DNA of 64,000 bases from Clostridium aminobutyricum. GTDB lineage: Bacteria; Bacillota; Clostridia; Peptostreptococcales; Anaerovoracaceae. A program made the position numbers and the translations under genes. Below the pieces are notes generated by a model. The model made no database searches. It saw only the letters and a program-made list of their open reading frames with translations, and was not told the origin of the DNA. Of the stretch, positions 26,363 to 34,323 are shown piece after piece. The stretch is taken from contig NZ_JAFJZZ010000004.1 of NCBI RefSeq assembly GCF_017255415.1, positions 124,001 to 188,000 of the forward strand, in the 5' to 3' direction. The stretch's first letter is position 1. The number at the start of each line of letters is the position of its first letter.

Positions 26363-26420
26363 CCATTACTCAGAATTGTTTTATAATCTAATGAACACAA
26401 TGGATGGAGAATACTACCCT

Positions 26421-27329
26421 ATGAAAATCGTTATACTGGATGGCGGTACGATCGACCCGGGTTTATCTTGGGATGGGCTGAAAGCCTTTGGAGAACTTAC
26501 CGTTTATGCGAAAACCTTACCGGAACAGGTGGTTGAAAGAGCAAGAGAGGCCGACGCCGTTTTCGTCAGCAAAGTTCAATTAAATCAATCGAATTTATCG
26601 CAGTGCCCTCATGTGAAATTTATCGGTGTGATGGCTACCGGCTACAATAATGTGAATTTGGAGGATTGCGGAGAAAGGGGTATTGCCGTTTGCAACATCC
26701 CTGCCTATTCAACGGATTCCGTTGCGCAGCACGCATTCGCATTGATCCTTGAAATCACCAATCAGGTAGCACTTCACAACGCTTCTGTCAAGGCAGGAGA
26801 CTGGAGCCGATCCGAATTGTTCTGCTATTGGAAATCTCCGCTGGTATTGCTTCGGAGCATGTCCATCGGTATCATCGGATACGGAAATATCGGCAAAAAG
26901 GTAGCGAACATTGCAAAAGCCTTTGGGATGAAAGTCAATATTTACAGCCAAAACCCAGAGGCCGCAATTCAATCGGACATTCTGTCTCTGCACTGTCCGG
27001 CGACCGATGAGAATAAAGGGTTTATTAATAAAGACTTTATCCGTCAGATGAAGGATGGAGCGATTTTAATCAATACGGCCCGAGGGGTGTTAGTAAACGA
27101 AGGGGACTTAGCAGAGGCATTAATCAGCGGCAAACTGTCTGCCGCCGGTCTTGACGTTCTTGTCGAGGAACCTGCTGCTGCGGATAATCCCCTTATTCCG
27201 CTTCCGAACTGTTTCATCACACCGCATATGTGTTGGGCGGCGGCAGAATTGCGTCAAATAATCATTGACGGCTGCATCTCAAATTTTCAAGAATTCTTGA
27301 ACGGCGGCACCTTAAACAGAGTGGATTAA
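26421..27329 (+). CDS. D-2-hydroxyacid dehydrogenase, tandem paralogue
   Basis: A 302-residue paralogue of the preceding gene: MKIVILDGGTIDPGLSWD mirrors its N-terminus, MATGYNNVNLEDCGERGIAV and IGIIGYGNIGKKVANIAKAF follow, then INTARGVLVNEGDL, and the catalytic His is in TPHMCWAAAE. The residues after the catalytic His differ between the copies, hinting at different substrates. The ATG at 26421 aligns with the paralogue's start; a longer in-frame ORF overlaps the upstream gene. It ends at a strong terminator. Confidence 0.87.
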   Translation: MKIVILDGGTIDPGLSWDGLKAFGELTVYAKTLPEQVVERAREADAVFVSKVQLNQSNLSQCPHVKFIGVMATGYNNVNLEDCGERGIAVCNIPAYSTDSVAQHAFALILEITNQVALHNASVKAGDWSRSELFCYWKSPLVLLRSMSIGIIGYGNIGKKVANIAKAFGMKVNIYSQNPEAAIQSDILSLHCPATDENKGFINKDFIRQMKDGAILINTARGVLVNEGDLAEALISGKLSAAGLDVLVEEPAAADNPLIPLPNCFITPHMCWAAAELRQIIIDGCISNFQEFLNGGTLNRVD

Positions 27330-27333
27330 AGAT

Positions 27334-27376
27334 AAAAAGACCTGTCTCAAAAAGATTCATAGGAGACAGGTCTTTT
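27334..27376. terminator. Bidirectional terminator
   Basis: AAAAGACCTGTCTC pairs with GAGACAGGTCTTTT around a 14-base loop. It serves the plus-strand dehydrogenase pair and the minus-strand hydG, whose stop lies at 27379. Confidence 0.9.
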
Positions 27377-27378
27377 AT

Positions 27379-28797
27379 TTAAAATCTAAAGTCTCTTTTC
27401 CCTTGCTCAATATCTTGGAGGTTTCCAAGCGCAATCCGCTTCACCTTTTCAGAAGACACATGCTCCATTTCCTTTAGGATCAGGTCTTCTCCGAGACGCT
27501 TTGTTTCTCCCGAAGCGTAGTCCTCCAGATACTCTTTTAACGTCATCAGGGCATTCGGATGGCAGCAATTCTGAATTTGCTGATTCTTGCAAAGCTCCAT
27601 AAATCGGTCTCCGGTTCTGCCTTCTCGATAACAAGCAGTGCAGAAGCTTGGAATGTAGCCTAATTCCATCAGCCACTTTACGACTTCGTCTAAGGATCGG
27701 GTATCACTTACTTCAAACTGCTCTGAGCGTTCATCCTCCGGTTCCTGTTCCGCATAGCCGCCCACGCTGGTCCTTGAACCTCCGCTTACTTGAGATACCC
27801 CCAAATGAAGCAGTTTCTCTCGACATTGCTGACTTTCTCTTGTCGACACAATCATCCCTGTATACGGTACGGAAACCCTGATACAGGCAACGATTTTCGC
27901 AAAGATATCATCATCAATGCCATTGTCAAACACATCCGGGTCGATGTCGTCCGCACGGCGAATTCTCGGTACGCTGATGGTATGTGGGCCTACTCCATAG
28001 ACGGCTTCCAAGTGCTCCGCGTGCATCAGAAGTGCCGCAAATTCATATTTGTACAGTTCCAATCCAAACAAGACACCAAGTCCCACATCATCAATGCCTC
28101 CCTGCATCGCTCTGTCCATCGCTTCTGTATGATACGCATAATTGTGCTTTGGCCCTGTCGGATGAAGCTTTTCGTAGCTTTCTTTATGATAGGTTTCTTG
28201 AAATAAAATATAAGTACCGATTCCTGCCTCTGCCAGTTTCCTATAATTCTCAACCGTCGTCGCCGCAATATTGACATTCACGCGGCGGATGGCTCCGTTC
28301 TTGTGCTTAATGCTGTAAATGGTATCAATGCACTCTAAAATGTAGTCCATGGGATTCATCTCCGGGTCTTCCCCGTACTCTATCGCTAACCTTTTATGTC
28401 CCATATCCTGAAGAGCCATTACTTCCGTACGTATTTCCTCCTGTGTAAGCTTTTTTCTCGCAATATGCTTGTTCTGAGCATGGTACGGACAGTAAACACA
28501 CCCATTAACACAATAGTTGGATATATAAAGCGGTGCGAACAAAACGATACGGTTGCCGTAAAAATCCTTCTTGATCTGTTCTGCCAAGCGATAAATTTCC
28601 TGATTCTTTTCTTCTATCTGACAGGCAAGCAATACCGATGCTTCTCGGTGTGAAAGACCCTTTCTGCGCTTTGCTTTTTCAAGAATATTGTCAATCAGGT
28701 CTTCATTGTTCTTATTCTGCTGTGCATACTCGAGCGTTGCCAATACTTCTTCATGCGAAATAAACTCTTCCGCCTTTGATGATGTTGGATTGTACAT
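27379..28797 (-). CDS. hydG: [FeFe]-hydrogenase H-cluster maturase HydG
   Basis: A 472-residue radical-SAM tyrosine lyase. The SAM cluster is CVNGCVYC (C96, C100, C103; CX3CX2C). The C-terminal region carries the HydG-specific second cluster motif CTACYREGRTGDRFM with later cysteines. HydG cleaves tyrosine to supply CO and CN- for the H-cluster. ThiH is the nearest relative, but the C-terminal cluster and the hydE neighbour settle the call. It is 40 bp downstream of hydE. Confidence 0.95.
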   Translation of the reverse strand: MYNPTSSKAEEFISHEEVLATLEYAQQNKNNEDLIDNILEKAKRRKGLSHREASVLLACQIEEKNQEIYRLAEQIKKDFYGNRIVLFAPLYISNYCVNGCVYCPYHAQNKHIARKKLTQEEIRTEVMALQDMGHKRLAIEYGEDPEMNPMDYILECIDTIYSIKHKNGAIRRVNVNIAATTVENYRKLAEAGIGTYILFQETYHKESYEKLHPTGPKHNYAYHTEAMDRAMQGGIDDVGLGVLFGLELYKYEFAALLMHAEHLEAVYGVGPHTISVPRIRRADDIDPDVFDNGIDDDIFAKIVACIRVSVPYTGMIVSTRESQQCREKLLHLGVSQVSGGSRTSVGGYAEQEPEDERSEQFEVSDTRSLDEVVKWLMELGYIPSFCTACYREGRTGDRFMELCKNQQIQNCCHPNALMTLKEYLEDYASGETKRLGEDLILKEMEHVSSEKVKRIALGNLQDIEQGKRDFRF

Positions 28798-28836
28798 GTT
28801 TTCTTCCTTTCCTATTTGAACCTTTAAAACGTTCCT

Positions 28837-29874
28837 CTACTTTACACGGTCTCCACGATCTACCACCAGTTCGTAGCCGATACTTTTCATGCGGTTGTCC
28901 ATACAGACGCGGCATTCTGCCGCCTCATCTCCCGTGCAGATTTTATTATCATACAGCATGTATTTCCTTCGAACGTTAATAGGCGATAAATTCGGCATGA
29001 CGACATTCGCCCCCGCAAGAATGCCGAGCTCCCTTCCGTTGGGTGCGATGGTTCCCAATGCCGTAGTCGCCGGAAGCAATACTTTCGGCAGCATCAGCCG
29101 AACGATACCCACCATCACTAAAGTCTGTTCCAGCGTTCCGTTCGATTCCTGTGCAAAAGGAGTTTGATGATGCGCTATGAAGGGCCCCACCCCCACCATA
29201 TCCGGTTGAAATTCATGCATAAACAGCAAGTCATCTGCCAGACAGCCCACTGTTTGGTAAGGCGAACCGATCATCAAACCGCAGCCTACTTGAAAGCCAA
29301 TCTCTTTTAAATCCCAGAGACATTTTTTCCTGTTTTCAAGGGTCAATTCATTGGGATGGATTTTGCTGTAATGCTCGTCGTTTGCGGTTTCATGCCTCAG
29401 CAAATATCGATCGGCTCCAGCCTCAAAATACGCTTTATAACTCTCATATCGTTTTTCGCCGATAGACAATGTAATGGCACAATCCGGATAGTTTTCTTTG
29501 ATCTCCTTTATGATGTCTACCAGAACTTCATCCGTGAAGGCGTTGTCTTCACCGCCTTGCAACACAAAGGTTCGAAAACCCAACGCATGTCCGTTTTCGC
29601 AGCAAGCTACTATTTCTTCCTTGGTCAAGCGATATCGGCTTGCTTCCGTATTGCTTCTGCGTATTCCACAATAATAGCAATCATTTTTGCAGTAATTGGT
29701 AAATTCAATCAAGCCTCTTGTGAAAACGGTACTGCCATAATGTTTATGCCGAACCGCTCTGGCTCTTTCAAACAAGTATTCTCTGCTTTCCTCCGTGTGA
29801 TCCTGCAGCAAATACTCAAATTCTTTTTTGGTCAATAGCTGGGTCTGTTCCAGCTGATCAATTAATTCTTTCAT
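28837..29874 (-). CDS. hydE: [FeFe]-hydrogenase maturase HydE
   Basis: A 345-residue radical-SAM protein. CKNDCYYC (C62, C66, C69) binds the SAM cluster, TFVLQGGEDN follows, and a C-terminal region MPNLSPINVRRKYMLYDNK is typical of HydE. It contributes to the dithiolate/diiron precursor of the H-cluster. GGAGG lies four bases before the ATG at 29874; the adjacent ATG at 29877 is equally possible. It sits between the TM1266-type regulator and hydG; HydF is not in the window. Confidence 0.93.
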   Translation of the reverse strand: MKELIDQLEQTQLLTKKEFEYLLQDHTEESREYLFERARAVRHKHYGSTVFTRGLIEFTNYCKNDCYYCGIRRSNTEASRYRLTKEEIVACCENGHALGFRTFVLQGGEDNAFTDEVLVDIIKEIKENYPDCAITLSIGEKRYESYKAYFEAGADRYLLRHETANDEHYSKIHPNELTLENRKKCLWDLKEIGFQVGCGLMIGSPYQTVGCLADDLLFMHEFQPDMVGVGPFIAHHQTPFAQESNGTLEQTLVMVGIVRLMLPKVLLPATTALGTIAPNGRELGILAGANVVMPNLSPINVRRKYMLYDNKICTGDEAAECRVCMDNRMKSIGYELVVDRGDRVK

Positions 29875-29927
29875 CATACCTCCGAGTTTTTTCATCTCAA
29901 CGGTTGCCATCGGTCCGCTGCAATCCG

Positions 29928-30179
29928 CTATTCCGGCAGTTTCGAATAAACCGCCTTTGCACTGACGCCGGATAACCTGCCGATTTTCCCCGAAAGTGCA
30001 CTAATAACATCTACGGGCGCATCCATTGCAATACTGATAATGTTGACACCTCTCTTCTCATAAGGAATTCCCATACGTCCTATGATATATTGCCTGTATT
30101 CATGAAGAAGCATATTGACTTGTTCAATCGAGTCTTTATTTTCTATCACTATTCCTAACAAAGCCACTCTAGTTTCCAC
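29928..30179 (-). CDS. TM1266-type iron-only hydrogenase system regulator
   Basis: An 83-residue ACT-like protein: TRVALLGIVIENKDSIEQVN, HEYRQYIIGRMGIPYEKRGV, then VISIAMDAPVDVISALSGKIG. This matches the small regulator-like family that precedes hydE/hydG in clostridia and Thermotoga; its mechanism is unknown. The start is GTG at 30179, nine bases after AAGGAGG; an in-frame TTG nine bases earlier has no room for the ribosome site. First gene of the hyd maturation operon. Confidence 0.85.
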   Translation of the reverse strand: METRVALLGIVIENKDSIEQVNMLLHEYRQYIIGRMGIPYEKRGVNIISIAMDAPVDVISALSGKIGRLSGVSAKAVYSKLPE

Positions 30180-30284
30180 GGCCTTCAACCTCCTTGCCGG
30201 TCATTCATACCTTAACCTTTATTGCTCTAATTATTCAAACAAAAATGCGGCTTCACCACTCCGCCAGGGAACCCAACGGCTTAA

Positions 30285-30310
30285 ACAAAAAAATGCGCCT
30301 AAAGGCGCAT
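30285..30310 (-). terminator. Terminator/attenuator upstream of the hyd maturation genes
   Basis: ATGCGCCT (30293-30300) and AGGCGCAT (30303-30310) form an 8-bp stem. On the minus strand the A-run 30285-30292 becomes an eight-T tail. Confidence 0.75.
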
Positions 30311-30475
30311 AAGTATAGGTTCTTTTACATTTTTTCATTATCGTACAGCGCCTTCCATCTCAGAAATCGTTCTTAGATGTCAGAAATACTCTCTATTATT
30401 TTTTATATCCTTCATCAAAAGAATTCCTCGTGACTCAGTATCTTTATACTACTCTTTTTTCTCCGTAAATGCAAG

Positions 30476-30504
30476 AAAAACGCCCAGTTTTCCCAAGCGT
30501 TTTT
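30476..30504 (-). terminator. Terminator of the sodium/solute symporter gene
   Basis: AAAAACGC (30476-30483) pairs with GCGTTTTT (30497-30504). It lies 60 bases beyond the symporter stop at 30565. Confidence 0.7.
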
Positions 30505-30564
30505 CTATCGTTTATTTAAATTCTTATAGTACATAGCAAAGGTGTAGTCTATCTTTTATATCCA

Positions 30565-32103
30565 CTAAACCCGATTAATTACTTTCGGTTCGTGATAGGT
30601 AAATACTTTGGTAGTAAATTCATCTGAATACTTCTTGGTAAACAAACTCACCATCGGTACGACAATGACTGAAAAGATCATCGCAGAGACACCCATCTGA
30701 GGCGCAAATGCCTTTGCCGCTGCAAAACCTATGGTACTGCATAGGTAAATCATTGCACCGCCTACCACGATCAGACCGGACAATAAGCCTGCCCAAGCAC
30801 CGGCCTTGGTCACTTTCTTAGAGTATATGCCCCACATGAACGGACCTATAAAGGAACCGGCTACGACGCCCCATGAGAAGGACATCAGATTTACAATAAA
30901 GGAGATGTTCATCGTCGCGAAGAAATAGGAAAGTGCAACGAAGATGACGCATAACAATCTCATCCATTGCATCTGTCTTTTTTCTGAAATCATCGGGTGG
31001 ATATCTTCTATCAAGTCAACCGATACCGCGGAACTAGATGAAAGAACTACCGCAGCTAACGTCGACATGGACGCTGACAACAAAAGCAGCATGATGATGC
31101 TTAGAATAACCATGGAAAATACATTGGAGGTAAGCGCCTCCATTAAAAGCGTCGGCATCACGCCGTCAAACCCACCGACTACATTTGGCGTACCGTCGGC
31201 ATTAGGCGTTAAAAACAATCTGGAAAGAGAGCCTGTGAAATAAGCTCCTGCTCCGATGATGATTGAAAAAACGGTGGATACAATGGTCGCAATTCGGATA
31301 CTGCTTTCGTCCTTTATCGCATAATACTTATGTACCATCTGCGGAAGGCCCCATACACCAAAGCTCGTCAGCAAAACATTCGTGAGTAAAAATGAAGCAC
31401 TTGGTCCGCCGGTAAGATCGATAAGCTGAGGATTCACAGCTTCCAATCTCGGAATAACCTGTGAGAATCCTCCGACCTGCGGACTATACACTAATATCAA
31501 AATCATTGCGATTAAACCGCCTACCATGATAATGCCCTGAATAAAGTCATTTAATGCCGTCGCTACATAACCTCCCATGACAAGGTAGATTCCGGTTAAA
31601 ACCGCAACAAGAAGCATACAAATTTTAGGATCTGCTCCCCCGTAAATGGCACTGAACATAGAGCCCAAGCCCTTATAAACAGACGCAGAATATGGAATCA
31701 AAAAGATAAATATTACTGCGGCAGAGAAAAGCTTCATGCCCCTGCTGTTATAGCGTGCCGAAAAAAACTCCGGCATGGTTCTGGCATCTAAAGTCCTGGT
31801 CATACGCCTTGTTCTCTTGGCAAGAACCTTCCACGCCAACCAGCATCCAAGAAACGCATTTCCAACACCAATCCACATACTGCCAAGACCGATGTTCCAT
31901 CCATGCATGCCGGCATAACCTATAAAAATTACAGCGGAGAAGTACGAGGTTCCGTACGCAAAAGCGGAAATCCATGGGCCCACGCTTCTGCCTCCCAGCA
32001 AAAATCCGTCCATGGTTGCTGCTTTTCTTGCGCTGAAAGCACCCACTCCCAACATAACAAGAATAAACACGACTAAAGATATCGTTGCAATTAATTGTGT
32101 CAT
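30565..32103 (-). CDS. Sodium:solute symporter (SSS family)
   Basis: A 512-residue membrane protein with about 13 transmembrane helices. SSS-family signatures are DGFLLGGRSVGPWISAFAYG, then SYFSAVIFIGYAG, and GYVATALNDFIQGIIMVGG. It imports a solute with Na+. The N-terminal region resembles proline/pantothenate-type carriers, but the substrate is not assigned. GGAGGGAAATTTTT precedes the ATG at 32103. A long leader upstream contains several strong RNA hairpins. Confidence 0.88.
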   Translation of the reverse strand: MTQLIATISLVVFILVMLGVGAFSARKAATMDGFLLGGRSVGPWISAFAYGTSYFSAVIFIGYAGMHGWNIGLGSMWIGVGNAFLGCWLAWKVLAKRTRRMTRTLDARTMPEFFSARYNSRGMKLFSAAVIFIFLIPYSASVYKGLGSMFSAIYGGADPKICMLLVAVLTGIYLVMGGYVATALNDFIQGIIMVGGLIAMILILVYSPQVGGFSQVIPRLEAVNPQLIDLTGGPSASFLLTNVLLTSFGVWGLPQMVHKYYAIKDESSIRIATIVSTVFSIIIGAGAYFTGSLSRLFLTPNADGTPNVVGGFDGVMPTLLMEALTSNVFSMVILSIIMLLLLSASMSTLAAVVLSSSSAVSVDLIEDIHPMISEKRQMQWMRLLCVIFVALSYFFATMNISFIVNLMSFSWGVVAGSFIGPFMWGIYSKKVTKAGAWAGLLSGLIVVGGAMIYLCSTIGFAAAKAFAPQMGVSAMIFSVIVVPMVSLFTKKYSDEFTTKVFTYHEPKVINRV

Positions 32104-32580
32104 AAAAATTTCCCTCCAGTATAGATCCGCCTGATCATCTTAAACGGCGAATCTCTATGCAAGGAATTCATAAAGGGTTCCTTTATAGAATTCTACTGCT
32201 ACTACATTCCTACATTTTCTATTATTTTGTCTTCAACGGCTCGTCGAAGACCGGTGCATCTGCGCATTTTTCCATTGCGTCATGCACTAGATTCTATCAG
32301 ACTACTTTTGCACTCATGGTGCCCTACAAACCTCATGTGATATTTCACCAGTCCCTATCTGCCATAAAATATCGAGGAATCTTCGTTTTTCTTGTTTGCT
32401 ATGTACTATTCAATTGTCAAGTTGCAAAGTCTTAATTAGCATTTTACAATACTTTCATCTGACTTTTCAATGCCTTTTTGCTGTGCCACTCAAAGTTTAT
32501 GAAAAAATAAGTTATCCTCAGTCCTATATTATCCGATTATATAAACATAAACGGAATGAATAAATCCCGAAAAAAATGTT
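32104..32580 (-). other. Long structured leader region upstream of the symporter
   Basis: No gene is supported here. Four hairpins lie between 32229 and 32353: GTCTTC-a-ACG/CGT-c-GAAGAC (32229-32251), GTGCAT plus GCGCA with TGCGT plus ATGCAC (32254-32287), GCAC/GTGC (32310-32322) and GTGA/TCAC (32337-32348). The last two are enclosed by GACT/AGTC (32300-32303 with 32350-32353). This looks like a folded RNA of about 125 nt, probably in the symporter 5' leader. I could not match it to a known riboswitch or T-box. Confidence 0.4.
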
Positions 32581-32589
32581 TGATTTGTC

Positions 32590-32619
32590 AATATTTATTT
32601 ACTTAAGTAAATAAATATT
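32590..32619. promoter_or_regulatory. Perfect 30-bp palindrome upstream of the PilZ gene
   Basis: A fully symmetric 30-base palindrome centred on ACTTAAGT, made of ATTTAC/GTAAAT-type half sites. It begins at the end of a TTGTCA (32585-32590) and ends next to TATAAA (32619-32624), about 55-85 bases before the PilZ gene. It looks like an operator over a promoter. Confidence 0.5.
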
Positions 32620-32672
32620 ATAAAATATAGTGTTATTAAAATGTGTGTGTATTATATTAAGAGGAGTAATTT

Positions 32673-33350
32673 ATGATTTCAAGCTTACATATATCTGATA
32701 CGGTAGAATTATGCATTACCGATAAAATGCTTCAGAAATCTTTTTATAAAACAAAAATTCAAGACATCAATCTAAACAACGTTTTTTATACCATGGTGCC
32801 GACCTCCGAAACGGGGCGTCCGGTGCTCTTTTTTAAAGATCAAACTTATGAACTCTATCATAAAGGCAGTGAAGGCATCCTTCTTTGGCGAATCGTTTAT
32901 CTAGGCAGTGAAAAAACGGATAATATTATTACCTTACAATTTCAAGCAATTTCCGGTCCTGAAAAAACGCAAAGAAGAGAATATTTCAGACAACCGGTAA
33001 GTATTCCAGCAGAATTCGATATGACCGATGAAGAAGCAAAGGCGAGCCAAAAGACAGCCCTTAGCGGAAGAATTATTGACTTAAGCGGAGGCGGCTGTTC
33101 CATGATGTCCAGCACTGAGCTGAAACTTCAGAGCGGAGCTCGGATCCGATTTGCCTTTCGTGGTGTTACCTTCGAATTTGACGCAATCGTTCTGGATCGA
33201 ATCGATTATACACAAACAAAATCGGAGTGGGATTATAAGTATAGAATGTGCTGGATCGATTTTATTCAAGGCAGCCGAGATCATCTGGTTCGACTTGTAT
33301 TCGATCAACAGCGTGAATTCTTGGCTCAAATCTCTTTATCCGGGAGATAA
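32673..33350 (+). CDS. PilZ-domain c-di-GMP receptor (YcgR/YpfA-like)
   Basis: A 225-residue protein with an N-terminal YcgR-like beta domain (residues 1-95) and a C-terminal PilZ domain. The c-di-GMP motif RxxxR is R102-R106 in RREYFRQPV, and DLSGGG at 136-141 matches [DN]xSxxG. In Bacillus such a protein slows the flagellar motor in response to c-di-GMP. With flagellar genes at one end of the window and a cellulose-synthase-like gene at the other, control of motility or matrix production is a fair inference. AGAGGAGTAATTT precedes the ATG. Confidence 0.9.
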   Translation: MISSLHISDTVELCITDKMLQKSFYKTKIQDINLNNVFYTMVPTSETGRPVLFFKDQTYELYHKGSEGILLWRIVYLGSEKTDNIITLQFQAISGPEKTQRREYFRQPVSIPAEFDMTDEEAKASQKTALSGRIIDLSGGGCSMMSSTELKLQSGARIRFAFRGVTFEFDAIVLDRIDYTQTKSEWDYKYRMCWIDFIQGSRDHLVRLVFDQQREFLAQISLSGR

Positions 33351-33399
33351 AAAGATGCACACATGCCAACGGCTTGCAGTTGGTCATCTTGATACAAAA

Positions 33400-33471
33400 A
33401 AAATCAGTATCTAAATAATTCTGTTGAACCCCTTACACCTGGTTCTTTAAAAATTTTTGGATACTGATTTT
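33400..33471. terminator. Bidirectional hairpin between the PilZ and response-regulator genes
   Basis: AAAATCAGTATC (33400-33411) pairs with GATACTGATTTT (33460-33471). The large loop contains GAACC/GGTTC. It lies between two convergent genes. Confidence 0.65.
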
Positions 33472-33477
33472 AACTTT

Positions 33478-34323
33478 CTAATGAATCTCATTGAACAATA
33501 GTAAGCCCTCTATAAATTTGTCAACATTCGGTTTTCCGCCTGAAGTATTCTTTCCTCTTAAGTAATCCATTTCAGCCCGAATACTTTGAAAATCAAAAAT
33601 GCCTTGATGGTAAGTCTGAAAAATTTCATTATAATAATCCTCCACACCCATGGCGGCGATGTTCGTCAATCCCTTTTTCACGGCACGGCGAATCCGCTGT
33701 TTTACAACCTTCGGATCTTCGTCGATCCTACTGCAATAACAAGAAATACCTTCTCTGATATCACCGGAACCCTTCTGCAATTGTTCCTCACAAATCTTTA
33801 TGATATCACAAGTTCCGGTTTCGCCGATCATTCCCAGTATGGATAGATGATATTTGATGTCCTTCATTTGCTGCTGTTTCGAATGGGTCTGGAGCCTCTG
33901 CGGAATCAGCTTCTCCACTTCAAATATCTCGCAAATTTCACCGACCATATTTTTCAATTTCATTCTTTCATTTACATTTCTAAGGACACTTACTACTTCG
34001 ATCAAATTAATCGGCTTGCTGATAAAAAATTCTACGCCCTCTTTATACGCTTCTGCAATCATCTCTTTATTGGATACCTGGGAAATCATGATAAAACTGA
34101 TTTGTGGCTTCATCTTCTTAATTTCACGAACTAAGCTTACGCCATCTTTTTTCGGCATTAAATAATCGATTAAAACAATATCCGGTGCCTGCGCCATTAT
34201 TTCCACCGCCGCAGTCTCTTCATCTATGGAAAAGCCTATCACTTCTCCTAAATTCTGCTCTTCCACAATCCGATTCAAAACCTTTACTATGCTTAACGAA
34301 TCATCCACAATATAGTATCTCAA
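33478..34323 (-). CDS. Response regulator with YcbB-type output domain (GlnL-like)
   Basis: A 281-residue protein. The receiver domain has the acidic pair in YYIVDDS, phospho-acceptor D53 in VLIDYLMPKKDG, and K103 in FISKPIN. The C-terminal half (about 150-280) begins MKDIKYHLSILGMIGETGTC and resembles the YcbB output domain of Bacillus GlnL. The start is TTG at 34323, after GAGGAGGATAAAG, overlapping the kinase gene by 23 bases in another frame; the longer frame runs through the kinase gene. In Bacillus, GlnK-GlnL controls glutaminase and an AGCS transporter, and an AGCS gene lies just upstream here. Confidence 0.85.
   Translation of the reverse strand: MRYYIVDDSLSIVKVLNRIVEEQNLGEVIGFSIDEETAAVEIMAQAPDIVLIDYLMPKKDGVSLVREIKKMKPQISFIMISQVSNKEMIAEAYKEGVEFFISKPINLIEVVSVLRNVNERMKLKNMVGEICEIFEVEKLIPQRLQTHSKQQQMKDIKYHLSILGMIGETGTCDIIKICEEQLQKGSGDIREGISCYCSRIDEDPKVVKQRIRRAVKKGLTNIAAMGVEDYYNEIFQTYHQGIFDFQSIRAEMDYLRGKNTSGGKPNVDKFIEGLLLFNEIH

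Larger units (their letters stand above)
30180..30564. other. Intergenic region with two successive minus-strand terminators
   Basis: No gene is seen here. A hairpin AAAAACGC/GCGTTTTT (30476-30504) ends the symporter transcript. A second hairpin, ATGCGCCT/AGGCGCAT (30293-30310), is followed on the minus strand by eight T (A-run at 30285-30292) and lies in front of the hyd operon. A -10-like GATAAT (minus, 30337-30342) lies just before it, so the second hairpin could be an attenuator for hyd expression. GCGG/CCGC (about 30246-30264) is a third weak hairpin. Confidence 0.5.

Noticed and set aside
32157-32435. 92-codon plus-strand ORF in the symporter leader
   Set aside because: No ribosome site and it runs through all the hairpins; composition is that of random AT-rich DNA.
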